A stretch of 52,166 nt of DNA from Bacteroidota bacterium (lineage in GTDB: Bacteria; Bacteroidota; Bacteroidia; Cytophagales; UBA9547): NCBI GenBank assembly GCA_004293915.1, contig RDZG01000014.1, forward strand, positions 1-52,166, given 5' to 3'. The position numbers and the translations under genes are program-made. Shown here in pieces: positions 19,716 through 28,300 of the stretch. A model generated the notes under the pieces. That model was not told the origin of the DNA. It did no database searches and worked only from the letters and a program-made list of their open reading frames with translations. Numbering within the stretch: position 1 is the stretch's first letter; every line of letters begins with the position of its first letter.

Positions 19716-20888
19716 ATGAAAAATAAAATTGCAGTTTATAGTTTTTTAGGTGTTTTGCTTTTTACAAGCGAAATTTTAGCTCAAAATCCAATTAATACGA
19801 ACAAAAATGGTGTCAATCTAGACCAAAACTTTAACCCATTGCAGACTGCCGTACCCTTTTTGAGTATTGCACCTAACGCACGTGCTGCGGGCATGGGAGA
19901 TATGGGAGTTGCAACCACTGCCGATGAAAACTCTGCCTATTGGAACCCTGGAAAATTGTGTAGAACCGAAAAAGATTATGGCGTAAGTTTTTCGGTAAAT
20001 CCATGGCTCAGAAACATTACAAATGACATGTATCATTTTCATTTAGCAACCTATTATAAATTAAGAAAAGAAGATGCAATTGGTTTGAATTTTACCTATT
20101 TTAATTTGGGAAAAATTGATTTTACAGATGCAACTGGTGGATCACTTGGCAATGGAAATCCGAATGAATTATGCCTTTCGGGTACTTATTCCAGACTTCT
20201 TTCTAATAAATTTAGTGCTGGATTATCAATAAAATATATTTATTCTAATTTATTAAATGGTGCATTGGTAAATGCAAGTGGAGCCCACAGTGCGGCTGCC
20301 GATATTGGATTTTATTATAATACCGATATGTTTGCTTTAGGCAAAGACATGAAACTTACCATTGGTGCTATGATGAACAATATTGGTGCAAAAATCAATT
20401 ATCGTTCGGGAATAAACCAAAATGGCGATTATTTACCTTCAACTATTCGTTTGGGTGCCATGAATACCATCGAATTAGATGAATTTAACAAATTGAGTAT
20501 TGGCGTAGAATTTTCAAAACTTATGACTCCAACACCTCGTGGTGGCTTTGTAGATAAATCTAAAGGTATAATCAGTTCGATGCTTGGCTCGTTTACAGAT
20601 GCACCTTTTAGAGAAGAAATGAGTGAAATCATGATTAGTTCTGGTATTGAGTATTGGTACGACAATCTTTTTGCTTTGCGAGGAGGTTATTTTTACGAAA
20701 ATGCTTCAAAAGGGAATCGTAAATATTTTTCTTTGGGTTTGGGTATAAAATACACAGCATTTGGCTTAGATATTGCTTATTTGATTCCAACAACAAAAGA
20801 TTCGCCATTAGCAAATACCTTACGTTTTACGCTAAGTTTTAATTTTGATAAACCTAACAAAGGCGACAAACAATCAGCAGTTGAGTAA
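19716..20888 (+). CDS. porV: Type IX secretion system outer-membrane protein PorV
   Basis: A 390-residue FadL-like beta barrel that shuttles cargo from the SprA translocon to PorU in the attachment complex. The signal peptide MKNKIAVYSFLGVLLFTSEILAQ starts at the ATG at 19716; an upstream in-frame ATG at 19698 adds six residues and is less likely. Family features include NARAAGMGDMGVATTAD, the SAYWNPGKL turn, GYFYENASKGNRKYFSLGLG and the aromatic-terminated last strand TLRFTLSFNF. The last twelve residues are a polar tail. It is directly downstream of porU and probably co-transcribed. Confidence 0.94.
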   Translation: MKNKIAVYSFLGVLLFTSEILAQNPINTNKNGVNLDQNFNPLQTAVPFLSIAPNARAAGMGDMGVATTADENSAYWNPGKLCRTEKDYGVSFSVNPWLRNITNDMYHFHLATYYKLRKEDAIGLNFTYFNLGKIDFTDATGGSLGNGNPNELCLSGTYSRLLSNKFSAGLSIKYIYSNLLNGALVNASGAHSAAADIGFYYNTDMFALGKDMKLTIGAMMNNIGAKINYRSGINQNGDYLPSTIRLGAMNTIELDEFNKLSIGVEFSKLMTPTPRGGFVDKSKGIISSMLGSFTDAPFREEMSEIMISSGIEYWYDNLFALRGGYFYENASKGNRKYFSLGLGIKYTAFGLDIAYLIPTTKDSPLANTLRFTLSFNFDKPNKGDKQSAVE

Positions 20889-21051
20889 TTATTAGTTATA
20901 AAAATTAGAATTCAACTCATATTTATATAATATTAAACTTAGCTTTTAGATATATCTTATCAATCAAATTTTATATCCCCAATTTGTAGTTCAAAAACTT
21001 GTTGATAAAACATAAACAGCTGATATTGAAAAGCTTAAATTTACCATACAA

Positions 21052-21112
21052 CAATTCTCAATTCTCAATTCTCAATTCTCAATTCTCAATTCTCAATTCT
21101 CAATTCTCAATT
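21052..21112. repeat. Heptanucleotide tandem repeat (CAATTCT)8 upstream of M16 gene
   Basis: Eight perfect tandem copies of CAATTCT run from 21052 to 21107, followed by a partial copy to 21112. The array ends about 20 bases before the ATG of the M16-family gene at 21131, so it lies in that gene's promoter or leader. A perfect array with unit length not divisible by three is prone to slippage; copy-number change would alter promoter spacing or leader length rather than reading frame. Confidence 0.95.
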
Positions 21113-21130
21113 TATAATTCATAACTAAAA

Positions 21131-22405
21131 ATGCTTCTAGATAGAGCAAAAGCTCCAAAAATTTCAGATTTTAAGCCATTTAAACTTACAAGAGCAGCTT
21201 CGATTAAGCTTACTAACGGAATAGCCTTGCATTATGTCAAGGCTGGCACACAACCCTTGTTGAAGTTCGAAATTGTTTATCATGCTGGAAATTATATCGA
21301 ACCGCAAAGGGGTATTTCGTTTTTTACTGCCAAAATGCTAAATGAAGGCACAAAATCGATGTCGAACAAAGAAATTTCTGAAAAAATAGCTTTTTATGGT
21401 GCGCAACTAGATTTTATTCCTGGACTAGATAAAATTACAATTTCTGTAATGGTTTTAGAAAAGCATTTTTATGCTGTGTTGCCAATTATTTCAGAAATAA
21501 TAGAAGAATCAGTTTTTTTGGAAAAAAATTTCGACAGTATAAAAAATATTTATATTCAACAACTTAAGGTAAGCAAAGAAAAAACAAGTTTTGTGGCTAC
21601 AGGCTTGTTCAAACAAACTATTTTTGGTTCAAACCACCCGTATGGCTATTTTATTGAAGAAGATGACGTGCAAAAAATCGAATGTAAAGATTGTTTGAGT
21701 TATTATAATGCCGTAATCAAAGATTGTAACTTTGAAATTATTGTTTCAGGAATGGTTAATGACGAAATTTTAAAAGAATTCGATAAAATTTTAGGCGTTA
21801 AAAAAAATAAACCTGTGCCAACAAATGGCACATTGATTGCTGCTAGACCAGAAAAAAAGAGTATTTTTCATGAAAACAAAGAAGATGCGGTGCAATCTTC
21901 GTTGCGAATTGGCAAACGATTGTTTACTAGAAACCATCCCGATTTTCTTAAAATGACTGTATTGAACGAAGTGCTAGGTGGCTATTTCGGATCTCGACTA
22001 ATGAAAGTAATTAGAGAAGAAAAAGGGTTGACGTATGGCATTTATTCTCAGGTAGTTACGCATATCAATGAAGGCTATTTTGTGATTGGTTCGGATGTAA
22101 AAAAAGAATTAGTAATCGAAGCTTTAAAAGAAATTTATTATCAATTAGAAGTTTTGAAAAACGAAAAAATTGGCGAAGATGAGTTGCAAACCGTAAAAAA
22201 CTATATGATTGGCTCGTATTTGAATGCAGTAAATACGCCTTTTGCTTTGGCTGATAAATTTAAAACGCTGTATTACAACGGTTTAAGTTATGATTATTAT
22301 GATAATTATATCTCAAATATTCAAAAAATAACGGCAACAGATTTGCAAAGTTTAGCAAATAAATATTTCGACAAAACTAGTTTTGCCCAAATTGTGGTTG
22401 GTTAA
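21131..22405 (+). CDS. M16-family peptidase-like protein, non-catalytic subunit type
   Basis: A 424-residue two-domain M16B-like protein (relative of mitochondrial processing peptidase). The fold signatures are present: NGIALHYVKAG at the start, LNEVLGGYFGSRLMKVIREE and KGLTYGIYSQV in the C-terminal domain, including the conserved Arg/Tyr pair region. The zinc motif HxxEH expected around residues 61-74 is absent; that stretch reads GISFFTAKMLNEGT. It is therefore likely the inactive partner that pairs with an HxxEH subunit, which Bacteroidetes usually encode next door. No such partner gene is adjacent. No signal peptide is obvious, so the location is uncertain. A heptamer repeat array lies just upstream. 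Confidence 0.85.
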   Translation: MLLDRAKAPKISDFKPFKLTRAASIKLTNGIALHYVKAGTQPLLKFEIVYHAGNYIEPQRGISFFTAKMLNEGTKSMSNKEISEKIAFYGAQLDFIPGLDKITISVMVLEKHFYAVLPIISEIIEESVFLEKNFDSIKNIYIQQLKVSKEKTSFVATGLFKQTIFGSNHPYGYFIEEDDVQKIECKDCLSYYNAVIKDCNFEIIVSGMVNDEILKEFDKILGVKKNKPVPTNGTLIAARPEKKSIFHENKEDAVQSSLRIGKRLFTRNHPDFLKMTVLNEVLGGYFGSRLMKVIREEKGLTYGIYSQVVTHINEGYFVIGSDVKKELVIEALKEIYYQLEVLKNEKIGEDELQTVKNYMIGSYLNAVNTPFALADKFKTLYYNGLSYDYYDNYISNIQKITATDLQSLANKYFDKTSFAQIVVG

Positions 22406-22422
22406 TGGACTTGATTTACAAG

Positions 22423-22464
22423 AAAAACTAGTGATTTAGTAGGTTTACTAAATCACTAGTTTTT
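22423..22464. terminator. Bidirectional terminator between convergent genes
   Basis: A perfect 19-bp stem (arms 22423-22441 and 22446-22464, core ACTAGTGATTTAGTA) with a GGTT loop, flanked by A5 and T6 tracts so that it can terminate transcription from either side. It lies between the M16 gene ending at 22405 and the minus-strand TerB-like gene ending at 22479. Confidence 0.93.
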
Positions 22465-22478
22465 TGTTTTGTATTCGT

Positions 22479-22892
22479 TTAGTTTTTTGTAAAAACCAAA
22501 CGAATGTAATTTACAGTGCTATGTTCAGAATCTTGAACGGTATCGTCAGAGCTAATAATGTCGTTCAAATCGCTCACAACATCTGTTTTTAAATCAGAAT
22601 CTAATTTTATTTTTTTAGCCAACATATCAATTGTTGCTTTGCGTTCGCCATCTTCGTGATGCGTGAGTTCATCTTTTACTGCTTCAAAAGTAGCTTCATA
22701 GCCTGAAACTGCACCAGAAACATATTCAGCAATAATTTTTTTTGATTTGCGAAGTGCCATTGCCAATTCTTCAGGTGTGGTTTCTGCATCGGAGTCTGCC
22801 ACAACCAAGTATAAATAAGCAACAAAGTGCTCTTCTTTCCAACTATTAACAACACTATTTACCATATATGATTTTATTTTTTGAGGATGCAA
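22479..22892 (-). CDS. TerB-like helical protein (hypothetical)
   Basis: A 137-residue, acidic, all-helical protein. The segment FVAYLYLVVADSDAETTPEEL resembles the first acidic-loop motif of TerB/TerB-like domains (Ala-Asp-Ser-Asp-x-Glu followed by a helix that begins TPEEL). The remainder is helical with acidic patches. TerB-like proteins bind metals and are found in tellurite/stress operons and in unrelated settings, so function is not inferred. The ATG at 22892 is the first available; a second ATG nine codons later (MVNSVVNSW) may be the true start. It is divergent from pepF and convergent with the M16 gene. Confidence 0.6.
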   Translation of the reverse strand: MHPQKIKSYMVNSVVNSWKEEHFVAYLYLVVADSDAETTPEELAMALRKSKKIIAEYVSGAVSGYEATFEAVKDELTHHEDGERKATIDMLAKKIKLDSDLKTDVVSDLNDIISSDDTVQDSEHSTVNYIRLVFTKN

Positions 22893-22966
22893 AACAAATC
22901 ATTTTCGATTGATACACAAAATATTCGTGATATTTCTCCTACTTTTGTTGCTATAAAATTTTCTAT

Positions 22967-24688
22967 ATGCAATCGGTAAATATTCATCAAAAACTTGTCC
23001 GCAATTTTGTAAAATCTGATTTTAAAATTTCGGATTGGAACAGCCTAAAACCTTATTTTGATAATTTAGTAGCACGTAATTTGGATTCTGAAAATGCGTT
23101 AAAAACTTGGATGTCAGACAAAAGCGAACTCGAAAGCGTGTTAGAAGAAGAATCAGGGTGGCGATATATTCGCATGACTTGCGACACCGCAAACGAAGAA
23201 TTTCAACAAGCATATAACTATTTTATTACTGAAATCGACCCACATATTCAACCAATTAGCAATGAATTAGATAAGAAATTATTAGCTTGTCCATTCAAAT
23301 CGGTTTTAAATTCGGAAGCGGATAAAATTTTGCTTCGCTCGGTCGAAAATGCCGAAAAAATATTTAGAGAAGAAAATATTGCTGTTTTTACAGAAATGCA
23401 ACAAGAGCAAGTAAAATATGGTAGCACAGTTGGCGGACTTTCGGTTACACTCGATGGCGAAGAAATGACCTTGCAAAAAGCTTCCAATTATCTTTTTAAA
23501 ACAGATAGAACAATAAGAGAAAAAGCTTATCGAGAAATTCAAAGCAAACGACTTTCTATAAAAGATTCATTAAACCAACTATTCCAAAAACTTATTTCGC
23601 TTCGCCACAAAGCTGCTCAACAAGCTGGTTTTCAGAATTATAGAGATTATATGTTTGTGAGTATGAATCGATTTGATTACACCTCAAACGATTGTTTTAC
23701 TTTTCACGATGCCATAGAATCCGAAGTTGTGCCTATTATAAATACGATTTCTGAAAAAAGAAAAAAAGCACTTGGCGTAGAAAAACTTAGACCGTGGGAT
23801 TTGAGTGTAGATACCCAAAACAGAACTCCCCTATCAGCCTTTGTTGATGGCAAAGATTTGACAATCAAAACCATAAAAGCATTTTCTAAACTACATCCAT
23901 TTATCGGAAAATGTATTGAAGAAATGGAAAAAATGGGTCATTTGGATTTAGAATCACGCAAAGGAAAAGCTCCAGGCGGTTATAATTACCCGCTTTATGA
24001 AACTGGTGTACCTTTTATTTTTATGAACGCAACTGGCAATGTGCGTGATTTGGTAACAATGGTTCACGAAGGTGGTCATGCCCTGCATTCTATTCTCACA
24101 AAAGACTTAAAATTAGTAAGTTATAAAAACTTGACATCCGAAATTGCCGAATTAGCATCGATGAGTATGGAATTACTTTCTATGGAACATTGGGATGTGT
24201 TTTTTGAGAATCCAGAAGAACTAAAACGTGCAAAAAAAGACCATTTAGAATCTATTATCGAAACCTTGCCTTGGGTGGCAACTATAGATGCTTTTCAACA
24301 TTGGATTTACGAAAATCCTACACATTCGCAAGAACAATTGACCAAAAAATGGAACGAAATTCACTCTCGATTTGGTAGCAAACACCTAGATTGGACTGGT
24401 TTAGAAGAGTTTAAAGCTAATATTTGGCAAAAGCAATTGCATTTATTTGAAGTTCCATTCTACTATATTGAATATGCAATGGCACAACTTGGCGCCATTG
24501 CTGTTTGGAAAAACGTAAAAGAAAATCCTGAAAAAGGGTTGCAACAATATCTTGATGGTTTGGCATTGGGTTATACAAAAAGCATTGGCGAAGTGTATAA
24601 AACTGCTGGAATCAAATTTGATTTCTCAAAAGATTATATCAGATCGCTTATGGATTTTGTAAGAAAAGAACTTGATGGCTTGGATTGA
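22967..24688 (+). CDS. pepF: M3-family oligoendopeptidase F
   Basis: A 573-residue cytoplasmic zinc oligopeptidase. The HExxH motif is HEGGH at residues 367-371, in VTMVHEGGHALHSIL, with the third ligand region SEIAELASMSMELLSM downstream. The GGYNYPLYETGVPFIFMN block and the C-terminal FYYIEYAMAQLGAIAVW block are typical of the family. The protein is full length with no gap. A TACTTTTG sequence at 22940-22947 matches the Bacteroidetes -7 element about 20 bases before the start, though no -33 TTG is at the right spacing. It stands alone between divergent and convergent neighbours. Confidence 0.95.
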   Translation: MQSVNIHQKLVRNFVKSDFKISDWNSLKPYFDNLVARNLDSENALKTWMSDKSELESVLEEESGWRYIRMTCDTANEEFQQAYNYFITEIDPHIQPISNELDKKLLACPFKSVLNSEADKILLRSVENAEKIFREENIAVFTEMQQEQVKYGSTVGGLSVTLDGEEMTLQKASNYLFKTDRTIREKAYREIQSKRLSIKDSLNQLFQKLISLRHKAAQQAGFQNYRDYMFVSMNRFDYTSNDCFTFHDAIESEVVPIINTISEKRKKALGVEKLRPWDLSVDTQNRTPLSAFVDGKDLTIKTIKAFSKLHPFIGKCIEEMEKMGHLDLESRKGKAPGGYNYPLYETGVPFIFMNATGNVRDLVTMVHEGGHALHSILTKDLKLVSYKNLTSEIAELASMSMELLSMEHWDVFFENPEELKRAKKDHLESIIETLPWVATIDAFQHWIYENPTHSQEQLTKKWNEIHSRFGSKHLDWTGLEEFKANIWQKQLHLFEVPFYYIEYAMAQLGAIAVWKNVKENPEKGLQQYLDGLALGYTKSIGEVYKTAGIKFDFSKDYIRSLMDFVRKELDGLD

Positions 24689-24727
24689 TAAAATACGCTA
24701 AGTTTGAAAAATTAAAACAAAATATTA

Positions 24728-24769
24728 GCCACGAATACTCGAAAAAATTAAATTTAGTGGATTCGTGGC
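24728..24769. repeat. Imperfect inverted repeat downstream of pepF
   Basis: Nine-base arms GCCACGAAT (24728-24736) and ATTCGTGGC (24761-24769) enclose a 24-base AT-rich loop, in the convergent gap between pepF and the metallophosphoesterase gene. Similar 'CACGAAT' repeats are common in Bacteroidetes intergenic regions. There is no T tract directly after it, so it is not called a terminator. Confidence 0.6.
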
Positions 24770-24830
24770 AAAATCAAAAAAATAAGTAATATTATTGATT
24801 TTTATTTACCGATATAGTATACCTTAAAAA

Positions 24831-26108
24831 TCATCCACATTTTAATGTAATTTGTGTGATTTCGGGCCAAATACCAACTCTACCCGGAAAACCAATAAAG
24901 CCAAAACCTCTATTTACATAAAGTTTTTTGTCTTCTACTTCGTATAAACCAGCCCATCGTGGATATTTGAATTTAACTGGACTCCATTTGAATACACCCG
25001 GAATTTCTATCCCAAACTGCATACCGTGTGTGTGTCCTGAAAGAGTTAAATCAAAATTGGTTGGGTGTTGCAATACTTGTGCATCCCAGTGCGAAGGGTC
25101 GTGGCTCATCAACACTTTAAAAATATTATTATCTAAATCAGCCGAAGCTTTATTAATGTCGCCATATTGTGGAAATGGCGGCAAACCCCAATTTTCGATT
25201 CCCACAAGTGCAATTTTATCATCACCTCTCGAAAAAACAGTGTTTTCATTTAATAAAATTTTGAAACCTGCTTTGCCGTGATTTTCAATTAAACTTTCAA
25301 AGTTTTTGCGTTTGGCAGCAGCACTTTCCCAAGGAATATATTCGCCATAATCGTGATTTCCCATTATCGAAAATTTACCTAAAGGTGATGATATTGAGCC
25401 GAATAATGAAATATAAGGATCAAACTCATCGGCACGATTATTTACTAAATCGCCAGTAAAAAGCACTACATCAGATTTTAATTTATTTATTAAATTTATA
25501 CCTTTTTGCACCCCATCCATTGAATCAAAACTACCTGAGTGAACATCCGAAATTTGAGTTATTGTAAATCCATCAAAACTTTTGGGAAGATTTTTGAATT
25601 TCATTGTTATTTTTTTGACAGAAAAATCGTATTTCCCTTTTGTGATACCATAAAGTGTAGCGAAAAACGGAATTGCTGCAATTCCAAAAGCAATTTTATT
25701 GAAAAATGCTCTTCGTTCTGGAAAATAATTTTCGGTTCCTCGTGCCTCCCAGCCCATTTTGTCATAAACAAAAACGGCTATACCATTGAAAAAACGAAAT
25801 ATATCTTCGAAAATCAAAAAAATACAAAATAATAATTTTGGTAACCAAATCAAAATTAATCCACCCGCAACTAATCTAAAAAGCCAACCTCTAGCCCCTT
25901 TTTCTTGATCAAATGTTAAAATAAAAAACAATAAAAATGCAAGGTAACAGGCTGTAACTCCCCAATAAATAAAGTAAACTATTTTTTTAGATTTTTCGGT
26001 TTCAAAACCCGAAACCACTGCTTTTATGCCTGAAAATGCATAAAAATCAAGAAATATTAAAATAGCAACGGTAATGGCAATACGAATAAGAATGGTTGTA
26101 ATAGGCAC
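24831..26108 (-). CDS. Membrane-anchored metallophosphoesterase
   Basis: A 425-residue protein with hydrophobic segments in the N-terminal 120 residues (four likely TM helices) and a calcineurin-like phosphoesterase domain. The metal-binding motifs are in order: QISDVHSGSF, FTGDLVNN, GNHDYGE, MSHDPSHWD and SGHTHGMQFG. It belongs to the YaeI/YkuE-like membrane phosphodiesterase group. Members act on lipid-linked or nucleotide substrates such as UDP-diacylglucosamine, but the substrate cannot be read here. The C-terminal NRGFGFIGFPGRVGIWPEIT is typical. It is divergent from argH across a 209-base gap. Confidence 0.87.
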   Translation of the reverse strand: MPITTILIRIAITVAILIFLDFYAFSGIKAVVSGFETEKSKKIVYFIYWGVTACYLAFLLFFILTFDQEKGARGWLFRLVAGGLILIWLPKLLFCIFLIFEDIFRFFNGIAVFVYDKMGWEARGTENYFPERRAFFNKIAFGIAAIPFFATLYGITKGKYDFSVKKITMKFKNLPKSFDGFTITQISDVHSGSFDSMDGVQKGINLINKLKSDVVLFTGDLVNNRADEFDPYISLFGSISSPLGKFSIMGNHDYGEYIPWESAAAKRKNFESLIENHGKAGFKILLNENTVFSRGDDKIALVGIENWGLPPFPQYGDINKASADLDNNIFKVLMSHDPSHWDAQVLQHPTNFDLTLSGHTHGMQFGIEIPGVFKWSPVKFKYPRWAGLYEVEDKKLYVNRGFGFIGFPGRVGIWPEITQITLKCG

Positions 26109-26230
26109 GATAGTAATATTTAATCTAGAATTTTTACAAAATTACACTATAAACTTAGATTATTCGATTTGTGTTCCCAAATTAAAAACTATTGTAAATC
26201 ATCATTAAAAAATGATGAATGAAAATGAAA

Positions 26231-26260
26231 TTGCATCCTAAAATCAAATGTGTAAATTTG
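26231..26260 (+). promoter_or_regulatory. Predicted promoter of argH
   Basis: A TTG at 26231-26233 is separated by 19 bases from TAAATTTG at 26253-26260, matching the Bacteroidetes TTG-N19-21-TAnnTTTG arrangement. The expected transcription start would be near 26267, about 50 bases before the argH ATG. Confidence 0.65.
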
Positions 26261-26317
26261 CATCAAAATCACAATTTTTTACTCCGTTTATATTTTAGAT
26301 TATAAAAATAAGTTTAC

Positions 26318-27655
26318 ATGGCAACACTTTGGGCAAAAGATACTTTAACGAGTAAAAAAATAGAACATTTTACAACTGGCAAAGATCGAGAACTAGATTT
26401 GTATCTTGCTCCGTTTGATATTTTAGGTTCTATGGCACATATTACTATGCTCGAAACCATAAATTTATTGAGCAAAGAAGAATTGCAAATACTTAAAAAT
26501 GAGCTTATTGCATTATATTTAGATGCCAAAAATGGTAAATTTGTTATTGAAAAGGGAGTTGAAGATGTACATTCGCAAGTAGAGTTTTTGCTAACAAAAA
26601 AACTAGGAGATGTGGGCAAAAAAATCCATTCGGGCAGATCTCGCAATGATCAAGTTTTGGTTGATTTAAAACTTTTTATGCGTGATAAATTGGAACAAGT
26701 TGTAAACCAAACACAATTACTTTTCGATTTGCTTCAACAAAAAAGTGAAGAGTATAAAGATGTAATTTTTCCTGGCTATACCCATTATCAAGTGGCAATG
26801 CCTTCGAGTTTTGGTTTGTGGTTTGGAGCCTATTCCGAAAGTTTGGCAGATGATTTGAACCCACTTTTGGCTGCATATAAAGTAGTAAATAAAAATCCAC
26901 TTGGCTCGGCTGCTGGATATGGAAGTTCGTTTCCGCTCAATCGCACTTTAACCACACAATTGCTTGGTTTTGAAACACTTAACTATAATGTAGTTTATGC
27001 CCAAATGACACGAGGCAAAGCAGATATTATTGTTGCACAAGCTTTGTCATCGGTTGCTTATACACTAAATAAACTGGCTTCGGATGCGGTGCATTATGTA
27101 TGTCAAAATTTTGATTTTATTTCTTTTCCAGAAGAATTAATGGAAGGTTCGAGCATAATGCCGCACAAAAAAAATCCAGATGTTTTTGAATTGATTAGAG
27201 CCAAAACCAACAAAATAAAAGCACTTCCAAACGATATTAGTTTGCTCACAACCAATATGCCATCGGGTTATCATCGCGATTTGCAATTGGTAAAAGAATA
27301 TATTTTACCTGCCTTTGATGAGTTGATTATGTGTATGGATTTAACTATCGAAATGTTATCGAAAGTATCCATTAAAAAAGACATTGCTAAAGATGAAAAA
27401 TACAAATTCATGTTTAGTGTAGAGCGTGTAAACGAGCTGGTTTTGCAAGGAGTTGCGTTTAGAGATGCATATAAAATTATTGGGAAAGAAATTGCCGAAA
27501 ACAACTTCAAAATTCCTGATACAGTGTTGCATACACACGAAGGCAGCATCGGTAATTTGTGCACAAACGAAATAAAAGCCCTTTTTTATGACGGAATCAA
27601 AGCTTTTAATTTCAATAAAAAAAATATTGCTATTGAAAAATTAATTGGTAGTTGA
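26318..27655 (+). CDS. argH: Argininosuccinate lyase
   Basis: A 445-residue full-length lyase that splits argininosuccinate into arginine and fumarate in the last step of arginine synthesis. Conserved regions are intact: GKKIHSGRSRNDQV, PGYTHYQVAMPSSFGLW, NPLGSAAGYGSSFPL and the catalytic GSSIMPHKKNPDVFELIR loop (GSS at residues 277-279). The sequence follows the Bacteroidetes ArgH family closely (DRELDLYLAPFDILGSMAH) without gaps. It has a well-matched promoter upstream and no other arg genes beside it. Confidence 0.97.
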   Translation: MATLWAKDTLTSKKIEHFTTGKDRELDLYLAPFDILGSMAHITMLETINLLSKEELQILKNELIALYLDAKNGKFVIEKGVEDVHSQVEFLLTKKLGDVGKKIHSGRSRNDQVLVDLKLFMRDKLEQVVNQTQLLFDLLQQKSEEYKDVIFPGYTHYQVAMPSSFGLWFGAYSESLADDLNPLLAAYKVVNKNPLGSAAGYGSSFPLNRTLTTQLLGFETLNYNVVYAQMTRGKADIIVAQALSSVAYTLNKLASDAVHYVCQNFDFISFPEELMEGSSIMPHKKNPDVFELIRAKTNKIKALPNDISLLTTNMPSGYHRDLQLVKEYILPAFDELIMCMDLTIEMLSKVSIKKDIAKDEKYKFMFSVERVNELVLQGVAFRDAYKIIGKEIAENNFKIPDTVLHTHEGSIGNLCTNEIKALFYDGIKAFNFNKKNIAIEKLIGS

Positions 27656-27807
27656 AATAATAATTATTTTCCCTTATAAGACATTAGTTTTTTGTATAAA
27701 AATAAAATCATAATTTAATCCGCAAAAATTTGTTTCAAAAATCTGCGTTAAAATAATTTTATTATCTGCTAAATTTATTAACTTTGAATAACTAAGATTA
27801 ATTTGAC

Positions 27808-27953
27808 ATGGAAACACTTGTATTGCAAACAAAGCATATAGTGCAAAAGAAATAGAGGATAGAGCTACTGCAAAATGGATTCAAGAAGGTTTAGCTTCTG
27901 GAATGTTGAGTCAAGAAGAGTCTGATGCTTTTATTAATTCATATAGAAAATGA
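27808..27953 (+). pseudogene. Broken antitoxin gene upstream of a RelE-type toxin
   Basis: An ATG at 27808 opens METLVLQT, the usual start of small Bacteroidetes antitoxins of RelE/ParE systems, but the frame stops after 15 codons. A second frame then reads KAYSAKEIEDRATAKWIQEG and continues to INSYRK, a plausible antitoxin C-terminus, with its stop overlapping the toxin ATG (ATGA). The two halves are in different frames near 27830 and together are shorter than a normal antitoxin, so a short deletion plus frameshift is the simplest reading. No in-frame ATG precedes the second half except one sixteen codons from its end. Confidence 0.65.
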
Positions 27954-28210
27954 AGTTTATATTATCAAAAAAATTTACTTCTTCATTTACTCGTTTATCT
28001 GAAAGTGAAAAGCAAGAAGTAATAATAATTTACGATAAAATAAGGTTAGCGAATTCTATTTCTGAACTTGAAAGCAGCCCTTTAGTAGGGATGCCTTATC
28101 TGCACAAAATTGAATTTGGAAAATATGTTATAGGCATACAAGTAAAAAACAATGAAGTAGAGTTGGCAGGGATAGTAGAAAAAGGTCAAGAACTTTCCAT
28201 ATTTATTTAA
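27950..28210 (+). CDS. RelE/ParE-superfamily toxin
   Basis: An 86-residue basic protein of the RelE/ParE toxin fold. It begins MKFILSKKFTSSFTRLSESE, has the central NSISELESSPLVGMPYLHKI segment and ends with YVIGIQVKNNEVELAGIVEK, matching the strand order of the family (typically 85-100 residues). The ATG overlaps the stop of the upstream antitoxin remnant, the normal arrangement. The toxin frame is intact although the antitoxin is disrupted, so the toxin is either inactive, poorly translated or controlled elsewhere. It could be a ribosome-dependent mRNase, but specificity is not inferable. Confidence 0.75.
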   Translation: MKFILSKKFTSSFTRLSESEKQEVIIIYDKIRLANSISELESSPLVGMPYLHKIEFGKYVIGIQVKNNEVELAGIVEKGQELSIFI

Positions 28211-28220
28211 ACTAAGTAAT

Positions 28221-28289
28221 ACTTCCGATTAGCAATTTTTTAATTTCCTTTTCGTTTTATTTTTTTCATACCTTTGACTATATAATTAT
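28221..28289 (+). repeat. 69-bp direct repeat, copy 1, with promoter -7 element
   Basis: Identical over 69 bases to 29281-29349. It contains TACCTTTG at 28269-28276, an exact match to the Bacteroidetes -7 consensus TAnnTTTG, about 24 bases before the start of the lipoprotein gene. The -33 TTG is not obvious. It begins ten bases after the RelE-type toxin stop. The two copies bracket the lipoprotein gene. Confidence 0.95.
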
Positions 28290-28300
28290 CAAATAATACT

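Noticed and set aside
21052-21112. Possible CRISPR array
   Set aside because: Units are seven bases with no spacers, so this is a simple tandem repeat.
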